Positions 47,518-55,430 of a DNA stretch of 61,194 nt are shown in pieces. A program made the position numbers and the translations under genes. Each line of letters starts with the position of its first letter. The first letter of the stretch is position 1. The notes beneath the pieces were generated by a model. It saw nothing but the letters and a program-made list of their open reading frames with translations. It searched no databases and was not told where the DNA came from. The DNA comes from Mycolicibacterium porcinum (GTDB taxonomy: Bacteria > Actinomycetota > Actinomycetes > Mycobacteriales > Mycobacteriaceae), in NCBI GenBank assembly GCA_002086835.1, contig MVIG01000032.1:1-61194 (forward strand), given 5' to 3'.

Positions 47518-48594
47518 TCAAGCGAATTGGAATGCGGAGATCGGAGCTTCGTCCGGATAGGTGCTGGGGCCTCCGAGATCGTAGGCGGCATTCAGAGCCC
47601 CGATGAACTGTGGGTCGTGCAGTGGTTCGCCTGGCACGTCGAGCTTGATGCCCTTGCCCTTGAGGTCGTCGACCATCATTTCGATGGCCCGTTCGATCGT
47701 GATGTCGTCGGAGCCGTCCATGTTCTTCTTGAGTTCGTCGTAGTCGGAGAACACCTCGGCGGACCAGTGCACGAGGAACCGAAGCTCGTCGGTGTGGTGG
47801 CGAGCGATGACGTCCTCCCCATTTTTCAGCAGCCACCGGTCACCGTCCGCCGGTTCCCCGGTGAACACGGTGTCGAAGGCCAGACCGGACGGAACCTGTT
47901 GCTCCAATGGGCCATTGGCTTCCCCGCGGTGCACCATCATCTCGTTCTGCACCACGACACCGCGGTTGTTGATCGGCGGCAGCACGCGGGCGGGCGGCTT
48001 GAGCGGGCCATCGGGCCAGTAGGTGAAGCCCGAACCCTCGTCAAGGGAGAACCAGGTGATCACCTGGGCCATCTTGATCAAGTAGTCGGTGAACAGGCCA
48101 GACTTACCCATCACGCTGCACAGCCAGGTCGGGGCGTTCTCGTGGCGGACCCCGCGGAAGCTCGGGGAGTCCAGATGACCGGGGTCGCGGTTGGCGCACG
48201 GGCCGTTGATGTTGAACAGCATCATCTCCGGCTTGGCGTATTCGGCGTTCCAGTAACTCTTGGCCTGATCGATGAAGCCGGCGTTGTAGAAGCAGTCATG
48301 CAGCTCGGGGTACAGGACGGTGCCATAGTTGGCCAGGTAACCGCGGAACGTCGGGGTGAGGAACAGGTCCAGCGACGGAGTGAATCCCTCGGGGAAAGCG
48401 CCGCTCATGGTGGCCATCAACTCGTCGGCGGACGCGAAGTGCTGGGCGATGATGAGCTTCCACGGGCCCTGCGTGTGCACGACGTCGAGCAGCCTGCGCT
48501 TCTGATCTTCGGTGTAGACGTCAGTCAGCTCGCGCGGTGGGGCGACGGGACGCAGGATGTCGGACAACTCAAGACGCCGCTCATCGGTCAGCAT
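47518..48594 (-). CDS. Protein with double-stranded beta-helix oxygenase-like motif, uncharacterised
   Basis: A 358-residue protein I cannot name. The middle has DPGHLDSPSFRGVRHENAP, an HxD that could be two iron ligands. About 90 residues later VVVQNEMMVHRGEANGP offers the distal histidine, the spacing and style of Fe(II)/2-oxoglutarate-type enzymes. If so it would hydroxylate the pathway substrate. The N-terminal helices (RRLLDVVHTQGPWKLI) and tryptophan-rich segments do not match a family known to me. ATG 48594 has AAGGAGA upstream; it overlaps the hydrolase gene by 14 bp. Confidence 0.7.
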   Translation of the reverse strand: MLTDERRLELSDILRPVAPPRELTDVYTEDQKRRLLDVVHTQGPWKLIIAQHFASADELMATMSGAFPEGFTPSLDLFLTPTFRGYLANYGTVLYPELHDCFYNAGFIDQAKSYWNAEYAKPEMMLFNINGPCANRDPGHLDSPSFRGVRHENAPTWLCSVMGKSGLFTDYLIKMAQVITWFSLDEGSGFTYWPDGPLKPPARVLPPINNRGVVVQNEMMVHRGEANGPLEQQVPSGLAFDTVFTGEPADGDRWLLKNGEDVIARHHTDELRFLVHWSAEVFSDYDELKKNMDGSDDITIERAIEMMVDDLKGKGIKLDVPGEPLHDPQFIGALNAAYDLGGPSTYPDEAPISAFQFA

Positions 48595-49621
48595 GGTGAT
48601 CTCCTTCGATGGTGTGGTTCTCGATTGTGGGTAGCGCTCGTCTCGGCGGAGCGGCCGTCGTCCGGTGATCGGGAGACTCGTTGTCGCCCAAGGGGTGGGC
48701 GAACTTGGCCCGAAGCAGCGCACCGATTTCGGCCAGCGCCAAGCGTCCACGTGCGGTGGCATCTGAGCGCATCAGAAAGCCGTGATACATGCCGGGATAG
48801 CGCGTTACGGTGGTTTGCACGCCTGTGTCACGCAGCCTTTCGGCGTAGCGCTCGCCCCAATCTCGGATCGGGTCGCACTCGCCGGTGACGACGATGGCTG
48901 CAGGCAACCCACTCAGATCGCTTGCGTAGGCCGGCACCTGGTAGGGATCTCGCGGTGATCCGCCACTGCGGTCCACCAGTTCGTGCATGTAGACGATGTC
49001 GGTGTGGCGCAACAGGGGCGCGTCCGGCATCGAGGTGATCGACGCGGCACCCATGTCGCGGTCCAGGCCGGGATACAACAGAACCTGAGCGCAGATGCGT
49101 GGGCCGCCGTGGTCGCGGGCTGCCAATGCCACTGCGGCGGCCAGTGATCCGCCGGCACTGTCGCCGATCACGGCCAGCCGGTTCTCGTCGACGCCGAGGT
49201 CGTCCGCGTGCGCGGAAACCCATTCAGTGACCGCGTAGGCATCGTCGAATTGCGCCGGCGGTGGCGATTCCGGTGCCAAGCGATATTCGACTGCCACGAC
49301 GACGGCACCGCTGGCGCTTGCGAGTTCGCGCGCCAGCGGCTCGAACGAATGGTTGGATCCCATCACGAGGCCACCCCCGTGCAGATAGACGAGCACCGGT
49401 GGACGCACGTCATCGGTGGGGCGATACAGCCGGACCGGAATCGGCCCGGCCGGTCCCGTTGCCGTCAGGTCTTCGATGCTCTTCATCGGGCGCATCTCGG
49501 GACGCGGGGCCGATTCGATGCCCTCGCGTACCGCGGCCAAACCGCGAACCCGCATGGGAGCGATCTCGCCGAATGACGCTACCCGCGCAGCGGCGTCGGA
49601 ATCTAGCGGTGGATAGGTCAT
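48581..49621 (-). CDS. HSL-family alpha/beta hydrolase (esterase)
   Basis: A 346-residue esterase of the hormone-sensitive-lipase group. The oxyanion motif YLHGGGLVMGS (about 78-88), nucleophile GDSAGGSLAAAV (about 152-163), aspartate in VTGECDPIRDWGE and histidine in YPGMYHGFLM are all present. With a Baeyer-Villiger monooxygenase in the same island it is a natural candidate to cleave the ester that enzyme would form. The C-terminal 40 residues are a proline- and arginine-rich tail. One base separates its start from the SDR stop. Confidence 0.9.
   Translation of the reverse strand: MTYPPLDSDAAARVASFGEIAPMRVRGLAAVREGIESAPRPEMRPMKSIEDLTATGPAGPIPVRLYRPTDDVRPPVLVYLHGGGLVMGSNHSFEPLARELASASGAVVVAVEYRLAPESPPPAQFDDAYAVTEWVSAHADDLGVDENRLAVIGDSAGGSLAAAVALAARDHGGPRICAQVLLYPGLDRDMGAASITSMPDAPLLRHTDIVYMHELVDRSGGSPRDPYQVPAYASDLSGLPAAIVVTGECDPIRDWGERYAERLRDTGVQTTVTRYPGMYHGFLMRSDATARGRLALAEIGALLRAKFAHPLGDNESPDHRTTAAPPRRALPTIENHTIEGDHHADR
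48661..48677 (-). promoter_or_regulatory. GTCTCCCG motif, copy 3 (inside the hydrolase 3' end)
   Basis: On the minus strand GTCTCCCGATCACCGGA matches the 45.5-kb palindrome at most positions. It is 67-83 bp before the DSBH gene's ATG and could mark an internal promoter of the long operon. It lies in coding sequence, so chance similarity is possible. Confidence 0.35.
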
Positions 49622-49622
49622 T

Positions 49623-50486
49623 TCAACTCTGGGCGGGGTCGAACCGGCGCTGGGTACGCAGGTGAGGCGGCTCTTGGTTGGTCAGCACGCGAGCGCGCTC
49701 TGCCATCGCCGAGCCGACGTAGTCGGGTTGGGTGAGGAGATAGAACCGTCCTTCGGCGGCTTGGTCGAAGACCACCTCGGCTGCGGCGAGTGGATCCATC
49801 GCCTCGGCCTTGATGTCGAGCATCGCGGCTCGTTGTCCTTCGGCGGCGCCGCTGTCTCCGGCGTCCACGCCGCCGGCGGATTCGAAGATGTCGGACACCA
49901 CTGCGCCGGGCAGCACCGCCTGCACGTGCAAGTGGTGATCGTGACCGGCGGCCCGCACCTCCAGATGCAGGCATTCGGTCAGGGCGAGAACGGCGTGTTT
50001 GCTCATGATGTAAGGCGCCTGCAGGGGGACCACGGCGACTCCGCCGATCGAGGACAGGTTCCACACCCACGCCGGTGCGTCGGTGGCCATCATCTTCGGC
50101 AGGAACGCTCTGATCCCGTGAAAGACACCGCTGATGTTGATGTCGACGACGCGTTGCCAGTTGGTCACCGGTGTGTCCCACAGGTAGCCGAACTGCTCGA
50201 TGCCGGCGTTGTTCACCAACAGTCGCACCGGGCCGACCTCGCGGTAGACCTGATCGGCGAGTGCTTGGACGGCCTCCGGGTCGCGGACGTCGCAGACGAC
50301 GTCCGTCGCCGACCCACCCGCGGCCAGAATCTCGTCGCGTAAGTCGGCGATGGCGCCGGCGTTGACGTCGGTCAGCACAACCGTCATGCCCAGGCGGCTG
50401 GCGTACCGCGCCAGGCCGGCGCCGATTCCGGCGCCGGCCCCGGTGATGACGGCGACCCCGCCACCGAAGACCTCTCGGGCGCTCAC
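49623..50486 (-). CDS. Short-chain dehydrogenase/reductase
   Basis: A 287-residue SDR with TGAGAGIGAGLARYA (about 15-29), LVNNAGIEQFGY, the serine in NLSSIGGVA, YIMSK (about 160-164) and a longer C-terminal tail than usual (RARVLTNQEPPHLR). VLTDVNAG after the second strand implies NAD(H). GTG 50486 overlaps the SnoaL-like gene's stop by four bases. Part of the long minus-strand catabolic operon; substrate not identifiable. Confidence 0.86.
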   Translation of the reverse strand: MSAREVFGGGVAVITGAGAGIGAGLARYASRLGMTVVLTDVNAGAIADLRDEILAAGGSATDVVCDVRDPEAVQALADQVYREVGPVRLLVNNAGIEQFGYLWDTPVTNWQRVVDINISGVFHGIRAFLPKMMATDAPAWVWNLSSIGGVAVVPLQAPYIMSKHAVLALTECLHLEVRAAGHDHHLHVQAVLPGAVVSDIFESAGGVDAGDSGAAEGQRAAMLDIKAEAMDPLAAAEVVFDQAAEGRFYLLTQPDYVGSAMAERARVLTNQEPPHLRTQRRFDPAQS

Positions 50487-50971
50487 GCGGAAGTGGCTCC
50501 GGCGATGGTCTTGGCGGCGTGCTCGGCGAACGGGACGGAGTCCTCAGCGTCGAGCACGACATTCAGCGAGGTGAAGACCAGACCGTCTTCCGACCGCCGG
50601 ATGCCGGCGTCCACCACACCGCTGGACACCGCGAACGGAACATTGTTGGTGATCTGGTTGACGAACAGATAGAACCGGACGTTGGTGACCGCGCCGTCGG
50701 CTCCGGTGCGGAACACGTTGGTCGCGTGATGACGGCACGGGTACGGGTTCTCGTTGCGGTGCTCGATGAGCCAGGTCAAGGTGTCGGCCTTGCCGTGCAG
50801 TTCTGCCGCCAGCAGGTGCTCGAACGGGCAGGCCCCGGAGTCCGAGCGGCTCAGGTACTCCATCTCGTCGGCGAGGCGTGCGCCGACTTCCTCGAAGTGG
50901 CCCTGGTCGTAGTGGAACCAGAAGCCGGAGATGAATTCCTGGACGTCAGACAGGGTGATCTCGTTGCTCAT
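50483..50971 (-). CDS. SnoaL-like/NTF2-fold protein
   Basis: A 162-residue protein: SDVQEFISGFWFHYDQGHFEEVGARLADEMEYLSRSD, then HGKADTLTWLIEHRNENPYPCRHHATNVF and FYLFVNQI. The histidine pair in CRHHATN lies where SnoaL_4 ring-hydroxylating or dehydratase-like proteins carry active-site residues. It is unlike the 139-residue SnoaL gene at the operon's end, so not a recent duplicate. A 65-bp gap with a small palindrome separates its end of the operon from the acyl-CoA dehydrogenases. Confidence 0.8.
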   Translation of the reverse strand: MSNEITLSDVQEFISGFWFHYDQGHFEEVGARLADEMEYLSRSDSGACPFEHLLAAELHGKADTLTWLIEHRNENPYPCRHHATNVFRTGADGAVTNVRFYLFVNQITNNVPFAVSSGVVDAGIRRSEDGLVFTSLNVVLDAEDSVPFAEHAAKTIAGATSA

Positions 50972-51006
50972 GTCTGGGAGTCAACTCGGATGTGGCGTCG
51001 GCAACA

Positions 51007-51027
51007 CCACTGATGACCGTTCAGTGG
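51007..51027. promoter_or_regulatory. Palindrome CCACTGA-N7-TCAGTGG
   Basis: A perfect 7-bp inverted repeat in the 65-bp gap between the acyl-CoA dehydrogenase stop and the SnoaL-like gene's start. It could be an operator of an internal promoter or a weak hairpin. TCAGTGG also follows motif copy 1 at 39721. Confidence 0.35.
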
Positions 51028-51036
51028 AACGTCACC

Positions 51037-52098
51037 TCAACCATCGGTGATCAACGCCCAGAGTTGTTGTCCGCCTGCCGCAACGGCCGCCTCCGCAACC
51101 TGGTCGTCCCAGTAGCGCACGGAGCCGAATTCGGAGCGCCAGGCCAGAGCTGCGCGGGTGAACTCGTGCAGCCGGTGCTCGCGGGTGGTACCGATCGCGC
51201 CGTGCACCTGGTGTGCATTGCGGACCACCACAGAGGCGGCATGGCCCGCGCACGATCGCGCCGTCGCGATCTGGAAGTCCAGATGTGCTGACTCCCAACC
51301 GGTTGCGATCGCCGTGGTGAGCGCGGCTTCGGTCGCGGCGCGCGCCAACGCTGCCTCAGCGGCAGCATCGGAGATCAGGTTCTGGATGGCCTGAAACTTG
51401 GCCAGCGGCCGTCCGAACTGCACCCGCGACGCCACGTGCTCGATGGACATCGTCACGGCGCCGTCGAGCGCGGCACACACCTGGATCGCCCGCACCATGG
51501 CCGACTTGCGCCTCAGCTGGTCCACCAGCGCCGCAGCCACCGTGGGCCCGGTCATCGTGGTGGGCTGGAGGGTGACAGTGTCCCGTGGTTCACCGATCAG
51601 ATTGACCCCAGCTGTGAGGGAGAGTTCGGCCGGGTCGAACTCGGTGAGCCGGTATTCGTCACCGGCCGGTGCCAGCACGACGATGCGGTCGGCATCGCCG
51701 GCCCAGGGCACCCCGGAGGCGGTGTTGCCATTGCTCGGCTGGACACACACCGTCCGCACCTCGTCGTCGAGCGGCTGCCCGGTGGCCTCCAAGAGCCAGC
51801 ACGCCAGCAGGTCGTGTTCGGCAAAGGGGGCACGCACGCCGTGACGCACTGCGGCAGTGAGCAACTCAGCGGCCTCGGGCCAGCCCGCGCCGCTGCCGCC
51901 GGCGGCCTCCGCGCCCGTCAGGCGGATGAGCCCGAGAGAGTCGAGGCGTTGCCACAGCGCGCGGTCGTGCTCGACGCGGTCACCGGACGGGGTGTGAACC
52001 TTGTTCTCGCGGTAGTCGGAGAAGACGCCGTCCATCATGGCCGCCAGATCCGGGTCTACCGCGACCTGTGCCCCCGGGGCGAGTTCGGTCGTGTTCAT
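51037..52098 (-). CDS. Acyl-CoA dehydrogenase, smaller subunit type
   Basis: A 353-residue ACAD-like protein. The C-terminal domain is recognisable (SIEHVASRVQFGRPLAKFQAIQNLISD; NAHQVHGAIGTTREHRLHEFTRAALAW) but the N-terminal and middle domains are short and divergent. Paired with the full-length neighbour it fits the two-gene, heteromeric alpha2beta2 acyl-CoA dehydrogenases of steroid side-chain degradation (ChsE1-ChsE2, FadE26-FadE27 type), where one chain has lost part of the active site. It overlaps the neighbour by four bases. Confidence 0.85.
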   Translation of the reverse strand: MNTTELAPGAQVAVDPDLAAMMDGVFSDYRENKVHTPSGDRVEHDRALWQRLDSLGLIRLTGAEAAGGSGAGWPEAAELLTAAVRHGVRAPFAEHDLLACWLLEATGQPLDDEVRTVCVQPSNGNTASGVPWAGDADRIVVLAPAGDEYRLTEFDPAELSLTAGVNLIGEPRDTVTLQPTTMTGPTVAAALVDQLRRKSAMVRAIQVCAALDGAVTMSIEHVASRVQFGRPLAKFQAIQNLISDAAAEAALARAATEAALTTAIATGWESAHLDFQIATARSCAGHAASVVVRNAHQVHGAIGTTREHRLHEFTRAALAWRSEFGSVRYWDDQVAEAAVAAGGQQLWALITDG

Positions 52099-53201
52099 CG
52101 CATGCCCAATCCCCGCGCGATGACACCGCGCAGCACTTCGTTGGTTCCGCCGCGCAACGTGAAGCCGGGGCGCTGATCCATGGCGGTGGCCACCAGATCG
52201 GTCCATCGTGGGTCCGGAAGGGTGTCGTCTCCGGTTCGCTGGTCGGCGAATTCGGCGATGTCACCCTCGACGGTGGTGCCGAGCACCTTCACGACCGCCG
52301 CGGGTACGTCGGGATTCTCGCCGCGTTGCAGCGCGTCGGCCACCGCGGTCGACATGTGATGCAGGGCGGCGATACGCGCGACCAACCGGCCGAGACCCGG
52401 TTCGGGCGAATCGTTCTCGCAGGCCGGGTGATCGACGTATCCCGCGAGCAGTGGAAACGTCGACAGGAATCGTTCCGGGCCACTGCGCTCGAAGCCCAGC
52501 TCGGAGGTCACCTGGGTCCAACCGTTGCCGATCTCGCCGAAGACCATGGCGTCGGGGACGAACACCTCGTCGAGTACGACCTCGTTGAAATGGTGGCCGC
52601 CGTTCATCGAGACGATGGGCCGGACGTCGACGCCGGGTGAGCGGAGGTCGACGATGAACTGGCTCAGCCCGGTGTGCCGGTGCGCGGGATCCATCGGTTC
52701 GCTGCGGGCCAGCACGATGAACGCGTGGGCGCGGTGCGCCCCCGAGGTCCACACCTTGGTGCCGGTGATCGACCAGCCGCCGTCGACCCGTACGGCGCGG
52801 GTCCGAACGCTCGCGAGGTCGGAGCCCGAATCCGGCTCGCTCATCCCGATTCCGAAGAAGCACTCCCCACGCACGATGCGGGGCAGGAACTCCGACTTCT
52901 GTGCCTCGGTGCCGTACTTCAGCAGCGAGGGCACGATCTGCCGGTCGGCGATCCAGTGGGCGGCTACCGGTGCGCCCGCGGCCAGCAGTTCCTCGGTGAC
53001 GACGAAGCGCTCACGGAAGGAGCGGCCATGCCCGCCGTAGTGCACCGGAACGGTCATGCCGAGCCACCCACGTCCGGCCAGTGCCGCGGTGAAGTTCTCA
53101 TCCCAGCCGCACAGCCAGGCATCCACCGACGGCGTGAACGCACCTGAAGCCATTTGCTCGCAGAGGAATTCGCGTACCTCCCCGCGAAGCGACGCCGTCA
53201 T
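52095..53201 (-). CDS. Acyl-CoA dehydrogenase, larger subunit type
   Basis: A 368-residue ACAD. The middle domain is clear: CFFGIGMSEPDSGSDLASVRTRA and WSITGTKVWTSGAHRAHAF, followed by ERSGPERFLSTFPLL, and the C-terminal LRGGTNEVLRGVIARGLGMR with the conserved TNEV loop. It presumably supplies most FAD contacts in a heteromer with the next gene's product. Start 53201 forms ATGA with the hydratase stop; ATG 53213 is an alternative with four more residues. Confidence 0.88.
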   Translation of the reverse strand: MTASLRGEVREFLCEQMASGAFTPSVDAWLCGWDENFTAALAGRGWLGMTVPVHYGGHGRSFRERFVVTEELLAAGAPVAAHWIADRQIVPSLLKYGTEAQKSEFLPRIVRGECFFGIGMSEPDSGSDLASVRTRAVRVDGGWSITGTKVWTSGAHRAHAFIVLARSEPMDPAHRHTGLSQFIVDLRSPGVDVRPIVSMNGGHHFNEVVLDEVFVPDAMVFGEIGNGWTQVTSELGFERSGPERFLSTFPLLAGYVDHPACENDSPEPGLGRLVARIAALHHMSTAVADALQRGENPDVPAAVVKVLGTTVEGDIAEFADQRTGDDTLPDPRWTDLVATAMDQRPGFTLRGGTNEVLRGVIARGLGMR

Positions 53202-53974
53202 GACGTCCGCCATTTCGAGATGCGCTGCTCGTGCTCGGTGTCGTGATGCGCCAGCGGCTGCATCGCCGCCGCCATCGACAGCGTGGACTCCAGCGTCCCG
53301 GTGGTCGATTCCTGAAGCAGTCGCTTGGCCATCCGCAGCGCATGTGGCGGGTTGACGGCGATCCGGTCCGCGAGTGTGCGGGCCTCGGACAACAGCGCAT
53401 CGTGGGGTACCACTCTGCTGACGAGTCCCCACTCCAGGGCAGTGGTCGCATCGATGCGCTCGCCGGTGAACGTCAGCTCGGCGGCGCGGGCATACCCGAT
53501 GGCGCGGGGCAGGAACCACGTTCCACCGTCTCCCGGGATGAGCCCGAGTTGAACGAAGCTCTCGGCGAAAGACGCACGTTCGGAGGCGATCCGGATGTCG
53601 CACATCATGGCGAGGTCACAGCCGGCGCCGATGGCCGCCCCGTTGACCGCGGCGATGAGCGGCACCTCGAGGCGACCCAGCGCACGCGGGATTCGCTGGA
53701 TGCCGTCGATGTAGGCCCGGCGCTGGTCGATGGCATCCAGTCCGAACATTCCCTGGCGGTCGGCCATCTCCTTGACGTTGCCGCCGGCCGAGAAGATCTT
53801 GCCGGCACCGGTGAGGACGACCGCGCGGATCGTGTTGTCCCGGTTGGCCGTATCTACACCCGATTCGAACGCCTCGATGACGTCTGTGCCGGTGATGGCG
53901 TTACCGACGTCGGGCAGATCGATCGTCCAGACCTGGACCGATCCGTCGGTGTGGATGTCCAGCGGTGCACTCAC
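53198..53974 (-). CDS. Enoyl-CoA hydratase/isomerase family protein
   Basis: A 258-residue crotonase-fold protein. The two oxyanion-forming segments are IFSAGGNVKEM and NGAAIGAGCDLAMMCDIRIAS. By eye, the position of the first catalytic glutamate of crotonase is not acidic (in AESFVQLGLIPGDGG), while the second glutamate, in RAAELTFTG, is kept. That and the aspartate in PGDGG make an isomerase or other crotonase reaction as likely as hydration. GTG 53974 overlaps the aldehyde dehydrogenase stop. Confidence 0.86.
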   Translation of the reverse strand: MSAPLDIHTDGSVQVWTIDLPDVGNAITGTDVIEAFESGVDTANRDNTIRAVVLTGAGKIFSAGGNVKEMADRQGMFGLDAIDQRRAYIDGIQRIPRALGRLEVPLIAAVNGAAIGAGCDLAMMCDIRIASERASFAESFVQLGLIPGDGGTWFLPRAIGYARAAELTFTGERIDATTALEWGLVSRVVPHDALLSEARTLADRIAVNPPHALRMAKRLLQESTTGTLESTLSMAAAMQPLAHHDTEHEQRISKWRTS

Positions 53975-55404
53975 ACCTGCTCCTTGAGTTGAAGGGATTT
54001 GGTCTGCAGGTATTCCTCGAAGCCGAAGCGTCCCAGTTCGCGGCCGATTCCGGATTTCTTGTAGCCACCGAATGGCGCGGTGGGGTTGTAGGCGCCGCCG
54101 TTGATGTCGAGCTGTCCGGTCTGCACCTTCCGGGCGAAGGCGATCGCATCGTCGTCGGTCGCGGCCCAGACCGCGCCGGAAAGTCCGTAAGGCGTGCCGT
54201 TGGCGATGCGCAGCGCGTCGTCGGCATCGGCGTAGGGGATGACCGCGAGCACCGGCCCGAACACCTCGTCCTGGCCGAGTTCGGAGTCTGGATCGACGTC
54301 CGCGAAAACCGTTGGTGCTACGTAGTACCCGACGTCGGCGATCGGCTCGGTGCCTCCCGTCAGCAAGCGGGCGCCGTCACGCTGGGCCCGCTCGATGAAT
54401 CCGCGAACCGTGTCGAACTGCGACCGCGAAGCCGACGGTCCGATCCGGGTCGCAGGGTCGCGCGGATCTCCCACGGTGTAACGGGCCACTGCGGACTCGA
54501 TCAGGTCCAGCGCTTCGCCGTAGCGGCTCTGCGGCACCAGCATCCTGGTCCAGGCCATGCACGTCTGTCCGCCGTTGAGGAACGCATTGCCGACGCCCAC
54601 CTTGACCGCCGTGGCCAGGTCGGCGCCATCGAGGATCACGTTGGCGGATTTGCCGCCGAGTTCGAGGGCGACCTTCTTGATCGACCGCCCGGCCAGTTCT
54701 CCTACGCGGGCGCCGACACCGGTCGATCCGGTGAACGAGACGAAATCGACGTCCGGATGTGCCGCGATGTGTTCGCCGATCACCCGGCCCGGACCGGACA
54801 CCAGGTTGAGCGTTCCGGGCGGCAGGCCCGCATCCTCGCAGGCTTGGACGAACGCGAACACCGACAGCGGGGCTTCGTTGCTGGGTTTCAGCACGACGGT
54901 GCAGCCGGAGGCGATGGCCGGCAGCACCTTGGCGACCACCTGGTACAGCGGGTAATTCCACGGGGTAATGGCCCCGACGACGCCGTAGGGTTCACGCAGC
55001 ACGAGCGAATTGCCGATGTGCTCCTCGAATTCGAAGGTGTCCAGCACCTGGGCGAATCCCTTGGCCACGGCGAGCGGCACCTGGGTTTGCACCGTCTGGG
55101 CAATACGTACCGGGGCACCCATCTCCGCGGTGATGAGCTCGGCGATGTCGGGTAGCCGCTTCTCCATCGCGGCGATCACGCGCTGCGTCCGATCCCGGCG
55201 TTCGGCAACGGAGATCAGCGGATCGAAGGCGCGCCGGGCTGCGGCGACGGCGGCGTCGACATCGGCGGCGCCGCCGTTGGGGACGTGGCCGATCACGGCT
55301 TCGGTAGCGGGGTCGATGACTTCGACAACGTCACCGCGGTCGTTCCCCGATGGGGTGGTCCAGCTGCCGTCGATGAACAGTCTGTCATGTTCGAAAGTGG
55401 GCAC
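53971..55404 (-). CDS. NAD(P)-dependent aldehyde dehydrogenase
   Basis: A 477-residue ALDH superfamily enzyme. ITPWNYPLYQVVAKVLPAIASG, the cofactor segment KPSNEAPLS, FTGSTGVGARVGELA, catalytic glutamate in LELGGKSANVI (about 245) and nucleophile cysteine in FLNGGQTCMAWTRMLV (about 280) are complete. FGGYKKSGIGRELGRFGFEEYLQTKS ends it. With the upstream zinc alcohol dehydrogenase it would take an alcohol to an acid, which the acyl-CoA synthetase could then activate. Confidence 0.93.
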   Translation of the reverse strand: MPTFEHDRLFIDGSWTTPSGNDRGDVVEVIDPATEAVIGHVPNGGAADVDAAVAAARRAFDPLISVAERRDRTQRVIAAMEKRLPDIAELITAEMGAPVRIAQTVQTQVPLAVAKGFAQVLDTFEFEEHIGNSLVLREPYGVVGAITPWNYPLYQVVAKVLPAIASGCTVVLKPSNEAPLSVFAFVQACEDAGLPPGTLNLVSGPGRVIGEHIAAHPDVDFVSFTGSTGVGARVGELAGRSIKKVALELGGKSANVILDGADLATAVKVGVGNAFLNGGQTCMAWTRMLVPQSRYGEALDLIESAVARYTVGDPRDPATRIGPSASRSQFDTVRGFIERAQRDGARLLTGGTEPIADVGYYVAPTVFADVDPDSELGQDEVFGPVLAVIPYADADDALRIANGTPYGLSGAVWAATDDDAIAFARKVQTGQLDINGGAYNPTAPFGGYKKSGIGRELGRFGFEEYLQTKSLQLKEQV

Positions 55405-55430
55405 GGTCGTCCTTGTTCTCGTTGAAATGT

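Noticed and set aside
46753-48888. 711-codon plus-strand open frame opposite the SDR and DSBH genes
   Set aside because: Same reason: a shadow of real minus-strand genes with protein motifs, and it spans several gene boundaries.
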